From Blastococcus sp. LR1 (lineage in GTDB: Bacteria; Actinomycetota; Actinomycetes; Mycobacteriales; Geodermatophilaceae), in contig NZ_JAIUJY010000001.1 in assembly GCF_020166105.1 (NCBI RefSeq), positions 186,001 through 250,000 on the forward strand: a DNA stretch of 64,000 nt, written 5' to 3'. The notes under the pieces are model-generated. The model was not told where the DNA came from, made no database searches, and was given only the letters and a program-made list of their open reading frames with translations. Below are positions 28,547 through 36,923 of this stretch, piece after piece (the stretch's first letter is position 1; each line of letters opens with the position of its first letter). The position numbers and the translations under genes are program-made.

Positions 28547-29575
28547 GTGCGCCTGCCCCGGTTCCGCCTGCTCGTCCTGCTGGTCGCGGCGCTGCTCGCC
28601 GCCGGCGTCGGCACCGCCTCCGCCACTCCGCACCGCGGTTCCGCCACCGGCGAGTTCGCGTCGCTGGACCAGCGCGGACCCCGGCTGAGCGTGCCGACGG
28701 CCGACCTGCAGAGGTCGCTCCGCTGCAACGGCCGGCTGGACAAGCTGAAGCGCGATCCGATCCTGCTGGTGCCGGGCACGACGCTGACGCCCGAGGTCAA
28801 CTTCGACTGGAACTACCAGCGGGCCTTCGACCAGGCGGGCCGCCGCTGGTGCAGCGTCACGCTGCCGTTCGACGCCACCGGCGACATCCAGGTCGCCGGC
28901 GAGTACGTGGTGCACGCGCTGCGCACCATGAGCACCCAGGCGCGCCGCGACGTCGACGTCGTCGGGTTCAGCCAGGGCGGCATGGTGCCGCGGTGGGCGC
29001 TGCGCTTCTGGCCGGACACCCGCGCGCTCGTCGACGACGTCATCGGCCTGAGCCCGTCCAACCACGGCACCCTCGTCGCCGACATCGCCTGCCGCCGGCC
29101 CTGCAACCCGTCGTTCCACCAGCAGGCCTCGCGGTCACGGTTCCTGCAGGCGCTCAACAGCGGCGCCGAGACCTTCGCCGGCATCGACTACACGGTCGCC
29201 TACACGAACACCGACGAGGTCGTCGTCCCGAACGTCGGCCCCGGGGCCAGCTCCCCGCTGCGCACCGGAAAGGGCCGGATCGCGAACATCGCGTTGCAGG
29301 AGGTGTGCCCCGGCCACGTCGCCGACCACTTCCAGATCGGCAGCTCGGACGCCGTCGGCTACGCCCTCGTCGCCGACGCCCTGGACCACGAGGGCCCGGC
29401 GAAGCGCGCGCGCATCTCCCCCCTCGTGTGCGCGCAGCCGTTCCAGCCGGGGGTGAACCCGGCGACGGCCGTTCCCGACTTCCTCGAGATGGTCGCCTAC
29501 GCCGGCAACCCCGCGGGGAACGCTCCCGACGTGCCGGCCGAGCCGCCGCTCAAGCCCTACGTGTTCCGCCGCTGA
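28547..29575 (+). CDS. Secreted triacylglycerol lipase-like hydrolase
   Basis: A 342-residue exported hydrolase of the lipase family that includes Candida antarctica lipase B-like bacterial enzymes. It has a signal peptide (about residues 1-28), then DPILLVPGTTLTPEVNFDW, the nucleophile segment DVVGFSQGGMVPRW, a candidate acid in NTDEVVVPN, and a candidate His near VADHF. Cys residues in RCNG, RRWCS, CRRPC and EVCPG could form disulfides. I chose the GTG at 28547, with GGAG six bases upstream; an in-frame TTG at 28535 would add four residues. It follows the LGFP protein gene by 81 bases and overlaps the convergent AraC gene by 19 bases at its end. Confidence 0.83.
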   Translation: MRLPRFRLLVLLVAALLAAGVGTASATPHRGSATGEFASLDQRGPRLSVPTADLQRSLRCNGRLDKLKRDPILLVPGTTLTPEVNFDWNYQRAFDQAGRRWCSVTLPFDATGDIQVAGEYVVHALRTMSTQARRDVDVVGFSQGGMVPRWALRFWPDTRALVDDVIGLSPSNHGTLVADIACRRPCNPSFHQQASRSRFLQALNSGAETFAGIDYTVAYTNTDEVVVPNVGPGASSPLRTGKGRIANIALQEVCPGHVADHFQIGSSDAVGYALVADALDHEGPAKRARISPLVCAQPFQPGVNPATAVPDFLEMVAYAGNPAGNAPDVPAEPPLKPYVFRR

Positions 29576-30396
29576 CGGCCGGCGAACTCCCCCGGCGTCA
29601 TCGTCGTGATCCGCGCGAAGTCGCGGGTGAAGTGCGCCTGGTCGGCGTAGCCCAGCACCGCCGCCACCTCCCCGAGGCCGTCCGATCCGGCGCGCAGCCG
29701 CTCGGCGGCCTCCTGCAGCCGCCGCCGCTGGATCAGCCACTTCGGGCTCAACCCGATCCGGCGCTGCACCAGCCGCTGCAGCGCCCGCTCGGAGAGGTCG
29801 AAGCGGTCGCACACCTGGGCCACCCGGATGACCTCACGGTCGCCCTCGACGAAGGCGACGACGTCGTTGACCAGCCGGCCCTCGTCGTCGATCGGCAGCA
29901 GCGGCCGCAGCGCGTCGCCGAACGCCGCCATGGCGGCAGCGTGCGAGCCCTCCGCGTGCGGGTCGTCCGCCATGGCCGCGCGGACCCGGGTGGTCAGGCG
30001 CTCGCCCTCGGCGCCCAGGACGTCGACCACGTCGACGTACCGGTCGGTGTATGCGCTCATCGGGCCGCCGGCGATCAGCGCCCCCGCCGCCGGCGCGCAC
30101 ATGACGCCGAACGCCCAGCCGGTTCCGCTCAGCGTCGTGGTGGAGAGCCCGGAGACGACGCCGTAGAACCGGGCGTAGTCGCTCGCCACGACCACGAGGG
30201 ACACCGGGTACTGCAGCACCCGCTGCGGCGCCTCCTGCCCCGGCGGCACCGACCAGACCGGGATCCAGAACCGCTGCAGCAACCCGTCGAACTCCGGCGG
30301 CGTCGAGTAGCGGTACATCACGTGCGAGGCGTCGTCGGGGTCCTTGAGGTGAGCCCGCTCGATGGAGTCCATCGGCTCGCGGCTGTCGGGTTTCAT
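29557..30396 (-). CDS. AraC-family transcriptional regulator
   Basis: A 279-residue regulator with an N-terminal sensing domain (about residues 20-150, of the type often annotated DUF6597) and a C-terminal AraC DNA-binding domain (about 185-275). The recognition region includes FDLSERALQRLVQRRIGLSPKWLIQ and the second helix-turn-helix AAVLGYADQAHFTRDFARITTMTPGEF. The ligand is unknown. It is divergent from the DinB-fold gene at 30435, with only 38 bases between the start codons, so those genes may share a regulated promoter. The ATG at 30396 is chosen; an upstream TTG is also in frame. Confidence 0.87.
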   Translation of the reverse strand: MKPDSREPMDSIERAHLKDPDDASHVMYRYSTPPEFDGLLQRFWIPVWSVPPGQEAPQRVLQYPVSLVVVASDYARFYGVVSGLSTTTLSGTGWAFGVMCAPAAGALIAGGPMSAYTDRYVDVVDVLGAEGERLTTRVRAAMADDPHAEGSHAAAMAAFGDALRPLLPIDDEGRLVNDVVAFVEGDREVIRVAQVCDRFDLSERALQRLVQRRIGLSPKWLIQRRRLQEAAERLRAGSDGLGEVAAVLGYADQAHFTRDFARITTMTPGEFAGRQRRNT

Positions 30397-30434
30397 CAAG
30401 ACCGAGCCTGCCGCACGTCCCTAGGTTCCGGGGC

Positions 30435-30983
30435 ATGAACGAGACCGCCGCGCAGTTCGCCGCCGCCGACCGCCCCCTCACCGCGCTCCTCGACGGCGTG
30501 CCCGCCGCCGCCTGGTCGAGCGTCTCGCCCTGCGAGGGCTGGACCGCCGCCGACGTCGTCGGTCACCTGATCGACACCCAGCGGGACTTCCTCGGCACGC
30601 ACGGCGTGGACGCGGGGCCGGCACCCGAGGTGGCCGCCGACCCCGCCGCCGCCTGGCGGGTGCACGCGGCGCGGGTGGCCGAGGCGCTCGCCGACGACTC
30701 CGTGCCCGCGCGGGAGTTCGACGGCTTCTTCGGCCGGACGACCGTGGGCGCCGCCTTCCTCCAGTTCTACGTCTGGGACATGCTCGGGCACCGTTGGGAC
30801 GTCGCCCGGGCCGTGGGCGCGGACCCTGCGCTGACCGACGGGGAGCTGGACCGGATGGAGGCCGGCGCCGACAGCTTCGGCCCCGCGCTCTACATGGACG
30901 GGATCTGCCGGCCCGCCGTCGAGGTGCCGGAGGACGCGGACCGGGCGACCCGCGTGCTCGCCCGTCTCGGCCGGGCGGCCTGA
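30435..30983 (+). CDS. TIGR03086-type DinB-fold metal-binding protein
   Basis: A 182-residue protein of the mycothiol-dependent maleylpyruvate isomerase-like family. The helical bundle starts AAQFAAADRPLTALLDGV and carries SPCEGWTAADVVGHLIDTQ, with a likely metal His, and a second His in YVWDMLGHRWDVARAVG, the spacing seen in TIGR03086 proteins. The substrate is unknown. It begins 38 bases from the divergent AraC gene, a plausible regulator, and is followed by a nitroreductase gene 21 bases downstream. Confidence 0.83.
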   Translation: MNETAAQFAAADRPLTALLDGVPAAAWSSVSPCEGWTAADVVGHLIDTQRDFLGTHGVDAGPAPEVAADPAAAWRVHAARVAEALADDSVPAREFDGFFGRTTVGAAFLQFYVWDMLGHRWDVARAVGADPALTDGELDRMEAGADSFGPALYMDGICRPAVEVPEDADRATRVLARLGRAA

Positions 30984-31004
30984 CCCGGTCGCGCGGATGA
31001 CAGG

Positions 31005-31613
31005 GTGGACGGCGTGGAGTTCGCCGACGTCGTCCGCCGCCGCCGCATGGTCCGCGACTACGACCCCGACCGGCCCGTGTCCCCCGAGGTGCGGGACCGG
31101 CTGCTGGAGCACGCGATCCGGGCGCCGTCGGCCGGGTTCAGCCAGGGCTGGGCCTTCCTGGTGCTCGAGTCGGCCGAGGAGCGCGACCGGTTCTGGGCGG
31201 CGACGACCAGCGAGGGGGCTCCCGACCGCTGGCTGACCCGCATGCGCCGGGCGCCCCTGCTGATCGTGCCGCTGGCGAACAAGGCCGCCTACCTGGACCG
31301 CTACGCCGAGCCGGACAAGGGCTGGACCGATCGCGACGAGGGCCGCTGGCCGGTGCCCTACTGGGACGTCGACGCCGGCATGGCCTCGCTGCTGATGCTG
31401 CTCACCGCCGTCGACGAGGGGCTGGGCGCGTGCTTCTTCGGTGTGCCGGCCGAGCGGGTGGAGGCATTCCGCGCCGCGTTCGGGGTGCCCGAGGAGTACC
31501 GGCCGGTCGGCTGCGTCTCCGTCGGCTACCCCGGTGCCGAGGACCGGCGGTCGCCGTCACTGAAGCGCGGGCGCCGCGGCGTCGACGAGGTCGTGCACCG
31601 CGGTCGCTGGTGA
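31005..31613 (+). CDS. Nitroreductase-family flavoprotein
   Basis: A 202-residue FMN-dependent oxidoreductase. The N-terminal segment RRRRMVRDYDPDRPVSPEV and the APSAGFSQGWAFLVL region are the typical FMN-binding parts of the nitroreductase fold, and the C-terminal CVSVGYPGAEDRRSPSLKRGRR contacts the FMN phosphate in relatives. The substrate is not predictable. The start is a GTG at 31005, with another in-frame GTG at 31014. It probably forms an operon with the DinB-fold protein gene just upstream, possibly under the AraC regulator. Confidence 0.86.
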   Translation: MDGVEFADVVRRRRMVRDYDPDRPVSPEVRDRLLEHAIRAPSAGFSQGWAFLVLESAEERDRFWAATTSEGAPDRWLTRMRRAPLLIVPLANKAAYLDRYAEPDKGWTDRDEGRWPVPYWDVDAGMASLLMLLTAVDEGLGACFFGVPAERVEAFRAAFGVPEEYRPVGCVSVGYPGAEDRRSPSLKRGRRGVDEVVHRGRW

Positions 31614-31652
31614 CCGGTGGCCACTCGACGTGGCTCCCGGTAGGGATACCGC

Positions 31653-32354
31653 ATGACTCTCGGCCCCATCCCCGACAAGTCGACCGGCCAGGAGATCGTC
31701 GAGAAGGCCGTCGAAGGCGCCATCTCAGCGGTCCCTGTCGTCGGCGGCCCCGCAGGAGTGGCATTCGACTACGCCATCTCCCATGCCTATGACCAACGGC
31801 TGCAGGCTTGGCTTCGAGACCTCGGCGCAGCAGTGGAGGACCTAGTGGACAGGGTGGAAGACCTCGAGCTCGTTGCCTTGACCCATGAGGATCGGTTCCT
31901 GGACGCGGTCGCGGCAGCCACGCGCATCGCCGAGCGATCCTCCTTGACGGAGAAGCGGGAGGCGCTGCGAAACGCTGTACTCAATTCGGCGCTACCGGGG
32001 GCCCCGAACGCAGAAGAGCAGTCCATCTTCATGCGGCTGATCGATGACTACACGCCCACCCACCTCATACTGCTCAGCTTCCTGGCAGACCCTGGCGACT
32101 GGTTTACGCGCCACCAGATTCCCAAGCTGAATCTGCTCAGCGGAGGACTTGCATCGGTGATTGAGGCTGGGATCCCCGAACTCGCCAACCGACAGATCGT
32201 CCTTGATCTTGCGATAGCGGACCTTGGACGCGACGGCCTGATCAACGCGCCCGGCCTCAACGCGGTGATGACAGGCGACAGTCTCTACAAGGCGCGGATC
32301 ACGCAGTGGGGTCAGCAGTTCCTCGAGTTCGTCACCGATCCACTCGCGAGCTGA
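31653..32354 (+). CDS. Orphan protein with atypical base composition
   Basis: A 233-residue protein that I cannot name. Residues about 10-50 form a hydrophobic, Gly-Pro-containing stretch (AISAVPVVGGPAGVAFDYAI) that could associate with the membrane. Residues 55-80 look like a short amphipathic or coiled helix. The middle carries EKREALRNAVLNSALPGAP and LIDDYTPTHLILLSFL, a pattern I have seen in scattered uncharacterised bacterial proteins. Codon use is visibly less GC-biased than in all neighbours, with codons such as TTG, ATA, GAT and CAT used freely, which suggests recent transfer. It is convergent with the M28 peptidase gene, six bases away. Confidence 0.7.
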   Translation: MTLGPIPDKSTGQEIVEKAVEGAISAVPVVGGPAGVAFDYAISHAYDQRLQAWLRDLGAAVEDLVDRVEDLELVALTHEDRFLDAVAAATRIAERSSLTEKREALRNAVLNSALPGAPNAEEQSIFMRLIDDYTPTHLILLSFLADPGDWFTRHQIPKLNLLSGGLASVIEAGIPELANRQIVLDLAIADLGRDGLINAPGLNAVMTGDSLYKARITQWGQQFLEFVTDPLAS

Positions 32355-32360
32355 CGCCGC

Positions 32361-34691
32361 TCAGCCCAGTTGGGTGACCCCCGTGACCAGCACCAGGTCC
32401 GCGCCGTGCGTGCCGGCGGTGTCGACGTCCTCCGGCCGCTCCTCGTAGCCGGGGAGACCGGTGAGCCCGTTGCTCGCGTCGGTCGCGCGCAGCCGCACCG
32501 GACCGTCGCCCTCGACGGTGAAGGCGGCCTGCAGCCCGTCGGCCGGCGGTGCGTGGAACGTGATCCGCAGGAAGTCCTCGCCGAGCGCGCCCTCGGGCAC
32601 GGCTCGGCCACCGATCCGGCCGCGGACGACGCTGCCGCCGTCGACGGCCAGGGCGAGGTCGACGAGCCGGACGTCGTCGCGCCGGGGCGTGACCCGCACG
32701 GTGATCTCGCGGCGCTCGCCGAGCACGGTGTCGGAGACGACGGTGACCTCCGGCGCCGACAGGTCGGCGGCCTCGGCGGGACCGGTCTGCACCTCGCGGC
32801 CGGCGAAGTACGGGTAGTCCGCGCCGAGGGTGCCGCGACCGTCGACGAAACCGGCGGTCCACTCCCCCGGCGGCGTCTCGGTGGTCACCCAGCGCGCCTC
32901 GCCGGCGTCGGCGTCCAGCAGGTAGCCCAGCCGGCTAGGCACCGGGTGCGCGGCGTCGAAGCGGTCCACGGTCAACCCGGTGCCCGTGCAGAAGACGGCG
33001 GCGACGAGCGCCGCCGCCGGCACCCCGGTCGCCGCGAGCCGGGCCCGCTCGCCGGGATCGGGGAAGAGCAGCTCCACGGCCGGGAGCAGCGCGAGGGCGG
33101 CGAGGACGACGACCACCGACGGGGCGAGCGCCTGCGAGAGCCCGAGCGCAGGGAAGAAGAGCGCGGCGGTGGGCGCGAGCACCAGGACCGCCGCCGCACC
33201 GGTGAGCAGCGCGGCGCCGACCCGGACCACGCGCGAGGACGTCAGCGCGGCGACGATCCCGGTCAGCGCACCGACCAGGGCGGGCCAGGCGGCCAGGTAG
33301 GAGCCGCCCGGCGCCACGGCGGCGAGCACCGCGGCGACGACGGCGAGCCACGTCAGTGCGCCCACCGCCAGCGGTGCCGTCCCCACTCGGCGGCGCAGCA
33401 GGGCGTACCAGAGCAGCACCACGAGCAGGACGACGGCGACCGCGGCCAGCCGGAACCAGCCGGGGCGCCAGGGGTCGAGCATCGTGGCGTACCCGGGGCG
33501 CGCGAGGACCAGCAGCTGCCACAGCCCCTGGGCCGCCAGCGGGCCGAGGGCGAGCGGCAGCAGAGCCAGCAGCGCACCGCCGGCGCTGCGGCGCAGCGAG
33601 CTGATCCCGCGCACCCGCAGCACCAGCGCGAGCCCGGCGACGGCGACCAGAGCTGCCCCGGCGAGCGGCCACACGAAGGTGCCCGGGTACTGCGCCAGCA
33701 TGCCGGGCAGCGGGAAGTAGGTGGCGTCGCCGTCCGCGGGCTCGGCGAGGACGGTCAGGTCCCGGTCGCCGAGCGAGCGGGTCAGGGCCAGCGCGTTGTC
33801 ACCCAGGGCCTGCAGGGTTCCGCGGTCCAGCCGGTCGGGGGTGTCCTGCGGCGAGTGGTAGCCGGCGGCGCCGTCGATGAAGGCGGTGTTCATGCCGGTG
33901 AAGTCGCCGTCGGCCAGCAGCACGCTGAAGTCGGTGTCGTTGGGCAGCGCGCGGTAGACCTCCACGGCGAAGCTGCTGGCCACCGGGTGCTCCGCGGCCT
34001 CGGCGAAGGCGGCAGCGAGGCCGGCGTTGCCGAGCGACGTCTCGAACATGATCGGCGGGCCGCTGGTGCCGCGGGCCTCGAAGTTGAGGACCACGCCGCC
34101 CGTGGCCAGCGGGTGCGAGGCGGCGAACGCGTCCGCACCGCAGAGGCAGGCCTCCTCCGCGTCGGTGAGCACCACGACGACGTCGTTGCGCAGCGCCGGG
34201 CCGGCGGTGAGCGCGCGCACCGACTCCAGCAGCGCGGCGACGCCGGCCGCGTCGTCGGCTGCTCCGGGCCCGGCTTCGGCCGAGTCGTGGTGCGCCATCA
34301 GGTAGAGCCGGCCGGTCGGGTCGGTCCCGGGCAGCACGGCCACGACGTTGCGGACCCGGGCCATCCCGGCCTCGCCCGGTGCCCCCTCGCGCGCTCCGAC
34401 GGCGTTCTGCACCCGGGTGTCCAGGCCCAGGTCGGTGAGCGTCTCGACCAGGCCGGCGACGACGACGTCGTTCTCCGGGCTGCCGGCGACGTGCGGGGCC
34501 TCGGCGATCCGCTCGACGTGTGCGAAAGCGCGCTCGGCGCTGAACTCGGCAGCCGGGGCGTCGGCCGGCCGGGGGTCCGGGGGCTGGAGGCTCGCGACGG
34601 TCCAGACGCTCAGCGCCAGTAGCAGGACGGCGGTGAGCAGGCCCGCGAGACGGCCCGGCCGACCGTCGTGGGCAGGACGCGGAGCGGGCAC
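32361..34691 (-). CDS. Polytopic M28-family metallopeptidase
   Basis: A 776-residue membrane exopeptidase. One N-terminal anchor (about residues 15-35) leads to an M28 zinc peptidase domain (about 50-315), with LMAHHDSAEAGPGAADDAAG supplying His and bridging Asp, LTDAEEACLCGADAF supplying the catalytic and metal Glu, and YHSPQDTPDRLD supplying the last His. Residues about 338-570 hold eight more hydrophobic segments, and the last 200 residues form a soluble beta-rich domain. This layout is like the ER-type M28 peptidases of eukaryotes. It probably acts outside the membrane on peptides. It starts with GTG and lies just downstream of hisH. Confidence 0.85.
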   Translation of the reverse strand: MPAPRPAHDGRPGRLAGLLTAVLLLALSVWTVASLQPPDPRPADAPAAEFSAERAFAHVERIAEAPHVAGSPENDVVVAGLVETLTDLGLDTRVQNAVGAREGAPGEAGMARVRNVVAVLPGTDPTGRLYLMAHHDSAEAGPGAADDAAGVAALLESVRALTAGPALRNDVVVVLTDAEEACLCGADAFAASHPLATGGVVLNFEARGTSGPPIMFETSLGNAGLAAAFAEAAEHPVASSFAVEVYRALPNDTDFSVLLADGDFTGMNTAFIDGAAGYHSPQDTPDRLDRGTLQALGDNALALTRSLGDRDLTVLAEPADGDATYFPLPGMLAQYPGTFVWPLAGAALVAVAGLALVLRVRGISSLRRSAGGALLALLPLALGPLAAQGLWQLLVLARPGYATMLDPWRPGWFRLAAVAVVLLVVLLWYALLRRRVGTAPLAVGALTWLAVVAAVLAAVAPGGSYLAAWPALVGALTGIVAALTSSRVVRVGAALLTGAAAVLVLAPTAALFFPALGLSQALAPSVVVVLAALALLPAVELLFPDPGERARLAATGVPAAALVAAVFCTGTGLTVDRFDAAHPVPSRLGYLLDADAGEARWVTTETPPGEWTAGFVDGRGTLGADYPYFAGREVQTGPAEAADLSAPEVTVVSDTVLGERREITVRVTPRRDDVRLVDLALAVDGGSVVRGRIGGRAVPEGALGEDFLRITFHAPPADGLQAAFTVEGDGPVRLRATDASNGLTGLPGYEERPEDVDTAGTHGADLVLVTGVTQLG

Positions 34692-34763
34692 GCCGACCTC
34701 CAGGGCAGCACCGGAACGGGTCCGGGGAACCCTAGGTGACGACGTCCTTCCGCGCGGGGAGGC

Positions 34764-35411
34764 TCAGTCGAGGGTGTTCAGCCAGTTGGTGAGCAGCTGC
34801 GCGCCGGCGTCGCCGCTCTTCTCCGGGTGGAACTGCGTCGCCGAGAGCGCCGCGTTCTCCACGCCGGCGACGAAGTGGTCGCCGTGCTCGGCCCAGGTCA
34901 CCTTCGGTGGAGCGAGCGGCGCCGTGACGCCGTCCTCGGCGAGGGGGAACTCGCGCACGCCGTAGGAGTGCACGAAGTAGAAGCGCTCGTCCTCGAGGCC
35001 GGCGAAGAGCGCACTGCCCGGAGCGGCCTGCACGGTGTTCCAGCCCATGTGCGGGAGGACCGGCGCCTTGAGCTGCTCGACGACGCCGGGCCACTCGCCG
35101 ACGCCCTCGGAGTCCACGCCGTGCTCGACGCCGCGCTCGAAGAGGATCTGCATGCCGACGCAGATGCCCAGCACGGGGCGGCCGCCGGCGAGGCGGCGGC
35201 CGATGATCCGGCGTCCCTGCACGGCGTCCAGCCCGGTCATGCAGGCCGCGAACGCACCGACGCCGGGCACGACGAGGCCGTCGGCCGCGAGCGCCACGTC
35301 GGCGTCCGCGGTCACCGTCACGTCGGCGCCGACCCGCTGGAGCGCGCGCTCGGCCGAACGCAGGTTGCCCGAGCCGTAGTCGAGGACCGCCACCTTCTTC
35401 ACACCTGCCAC
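34764..35411 (-). CDS. hisH: Imidazole glycerol phosphate synthase, glutaminase subunit
   Basis: HisH releases ammonia from glutamine and channels it to HisF. The 215-residue class I amidotransferase has the oxyanion region VVPGVGAF, nucleophile Cys84 in LGICVGMQ, and His195 and Glu197 in TQFHPEKS. The N-terminal DYGSGNLRS is typical. The start is probably the GTG at 35411; the in-frame GTG at 35402 also fits, and neither has a strong ribosome site. A large palindrome lies in the leader, 54 to 112 bases upstream. Confidence 0.95.
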   Translation of the reverse strand: MAGVKKVAVLDYGSGNLRSAERALQRVGADVTVTADADVALAADGLVVPGVGAFAACMTGLDAVQGRRIIGRRLAGGRPVLGICVGMQILFERGVEHGVDSEGVGEWPGVVEQLKAPVLPHMGWNTVQAAPGSALFAGLEDERFYFVHSYGVREFPLAEDGVTAPLAPPKVTWAEHGDHFVAGVENAALSATQFHPEKSGDAGAQLLTNWLNTLD

Positions 35412-35464
35412 GCTACCGACCAGCAATTCGGCGGCCGACGGGATTCCCGCCCGGGCGCACAGTG

Positions 35465-35523
35465 CCGAACTGCACGAACTCGTGGCCATCAGGCGGTGAT
35501 GGCCACGAGTTCGTGTGGTTCGG
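35465..35523. repeat. Nested palindrome in the hisH leader
   Basis: A perfect inverted repeat with 19-base arms (35473-35491, CACGAACTCGTGGCCATCA, and 35497-35515) surrounds a five-base loop GGCGG. It extends outward to 27-base arms with only two mismatches (35465-35491 and 35497-35523). Each inner arm is itself palindromic, CACGA-AC-TCGTG and CACGA-GT-TCGTG, so the sequence can fold as one long hairpin or two small ones. It has no T-run, so it is not a typical intrinsic terminator. It lies between the DUF925 gene stop and the hisH start. Confidence 0.9.
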
Positions 35524-35546
35524 AGGTCCTCCCGGAGTCGGCCGGG

Positions 35547-36137
35547 TCAGTCCGTGGGAGCCGGTTCCCACGGCAGCACGGTGAGCTCGGGCCACTGCTG
35601 CTTCCACCGCGCGGCCTTGGCCTCGTAGACGTGCCGCGGGGCGAGGCGCCGGTTGGGACGGACCACCAGGTCGAAGAGGTCGTCGTAGCCGTGCGGGGCG
35701 TAGACCTCGACCGCGCCCGCGCCGTCCACCCGGATCCCGTAGCAGCAGCACACGGCGGCGAAGTGGTCGATCGCGTCGGCGCAGTCGCGGAAGGGCTCCG
35801 CCGGCACCCCGAACTTCTGCTCGTACCAGAGGTGCACCCGCGCCTCGTTGCGGATCTCCACCGGCACCGGCAGATCGGCGAAGAGCTCCGCCCCCGCGCG
35901 GATGACGGCGTCCTCCGCCTCCCACGACGTGTCGGCGTCGAAGTAGAAGAAGTCGGCGTCGCGGATGCCGGTGCCCGGCGGCCTGCCGGTGAGCGAGTTC
36001 CACACCGTCTGGAAGAGCACGCCGGCGGTCAGCCACCAGTCCGTCAGGCCGAGCACGGGCGCCCGCTCCAGCACCGCCCGCACCGTCGGGTCGGCCGTCA
36101 CGATGCCGAGGAAGCGCTCCTCGTCGCCTCCGGGCAC
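35547..36137 (-). CDS. DUF925-type nucleotidyltransferase-fold protein
   Basis: A 196-residue protein of the COG3575 / NTP_transf_6 group. The family pattern is visible: LTDWWLTAGVLFQTVWNSLTG near residues 31-51, then RDADFFYFDADTSWEAED, supplying the acidic residues, and VEIRNEARVHLWYEQKFG. The substrate is unknown for the whole group. The GTG start lies seven bases after the stop of the small membrane ORF, and the gene is followed by the palindrome and then hisH, so it lies inside the his operon without a known histidine role. Confidence 0.82.
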   Translation of the reverse strand: MPGGDEERFLGIVTADPTVRAVLERAPVLGLTDWWLTAGVLFQTVWNSLTGRPPGTGIRDADFFYFDADTSWEAEDAVIRAGAELFADLPVPVEIRNEARVHLWYEQKFGVPAEPFRDCADAIDHFAAVCCCYGIRVDGAGAVEVYAPHGYDDLFDLVVRPNRRLAPRHVYEAKAARWKQQWPELTVLPWEPAPTD

Positions 36138-36144
36138 GCCCGGC

Positions 36145-36318
36145 TCACATCCGGAGGATGCCCGAGACGCTGGCCAGCACCGCCCCGGCCAGCAGGATCA
36201 CGGCGAAGACGACCTGCGGACCCGTCCGCCCCTTGGTGTCGGAGTCGGCGCGCCAGATGCTCCACGCCCCGCCGAGCAGGAACCCGCCCATCAGGAGCAG
36301 GGCCAGACCGAAGTTCAC
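36145..36318 (-). CDS. Small two-helix membrane protein in the his operon
   Basis: A 57-residue protein starting with GTG three bases after the hisB stop and ending seven bases before the DUF925 gene. The first helix spans about residues 2-20 (FGLALLLMGGFLLGGAWSIW), a charged loop RADSDTKGRTGPQ follows, and a second helix spans about 34-54 (VVFAVILLAGAVLASVSGIL). The tight spacing and clean two-helix pattern make it a real gene despite its size. No function is known. It could be an assembly or anchoring factor for histidine enzymes, but nothing in the sequence shows that. Confidence 0.72.
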   Translation of the reverse strand: MNFGLALLLMGGFLLGGAWSIWRADSDTKGRTGPQVVFAVILLAGAVLASVSGILRM

Positions 36319-36321
36319 CGG

Positions 36322-36918
36322 TTACAGCGCACCCTTGGTGGACGGGACGTCGGTGACCCGCGGGTCGAGGGCGACGGCGACGCGCAGCGCGCGGGCCAGC
36401 GCCTTGAACTGCGCCTCCACGATGTGGTGGGCGTCGCGGCCGGCGTAGAGCACCCGCACGTGCAGGCTGATCCGCGCGTTGAACGCGAAGGACTCCAGCA
36501 CGTGCTTGGTGAGCGACGTCGGGTAGTCCGGCCCGATCATCGGCGTCATGTTCTCGGGTTCGGCGTGCACGAAGTACGGCCGGCCGGAGAGGTCGACGGC
36601 GGCCTGCGCGAGCACCTCGTCCATCGGGATCGTCGCGTCGCCGTAGCGGGTGATGCCGCGCTTGTCGCCCAGCGCCTCCGCGAACGCCTGGCCCAGGGCG
36701 ATCGCGACGTCCTCGACGGTGTGGTGCGCGTCGATGTGCAGGTCGCCGTCGGCCCGCACGGAGAGGTCGATCCCGCTGTGCTTGGACAGCGCGGTGAGCA
36801 TGTGGTCGTAGAAGCCCACGCCCGTGCTGATCGAGCTGGTGCCGGTGCCGTCGAGGTCGAGCTCGACGACGAGCTTCGTCTCGCTGGTCTGTCGCTCGAC
36901 GCGTGCGGTGCGGGTCAT
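36322..36918 (-). CDS. hisB: Imidazoleglycerol-phosphate dehydratase
   Basis: HisB dehydrates imidazole glycerol phosphate to imidazole acetol phosphate. The 198-residue protein is the monofunctional form, with no phosphatase domain. It shows [33 protein letters not shown], and the second metal site [17 protein letters not shown], the two His-rich motifs that bind manganese. The ATG start follows the hisC stop by five bases, so hisD, hisC and hisB are one transcription unit. Confidence 0.96.
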   Translation of the reverse strand: MTRTARVERQTSETKLVVELDLDGTGTSSISTGVGFYDHMLTALSKHSGIDLSVRADGDLHIDAHHTVEDVAIALGQAFAEALGDKRGITRYGDATIPMDEVLAQAAVDLSGRPYFVHAEPENMTPMIGPDYPTSLTKHVLESFAFNARISLHVRVLYAGRDAHHIVEAQFKALARALRVAVALDPRVTDVPSTKGAL

Positions 36919-36923
36919 GGACG

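Noticed and set aside
25682-29119. A 1,145-codon minus-strand frame over the LGFP protein and lipase genes.
   Set aside because: It mirrors two well-supported plus-strand genes and has no recognisable domain or ribosome site.
29557-29575. Nineteen-base overlap of the convergent lipase and AraC genes as a sign of a wrong stop codon.
   Set aside because: Both C-termini look natural and short convergent overlaps are common in such dense genomes.
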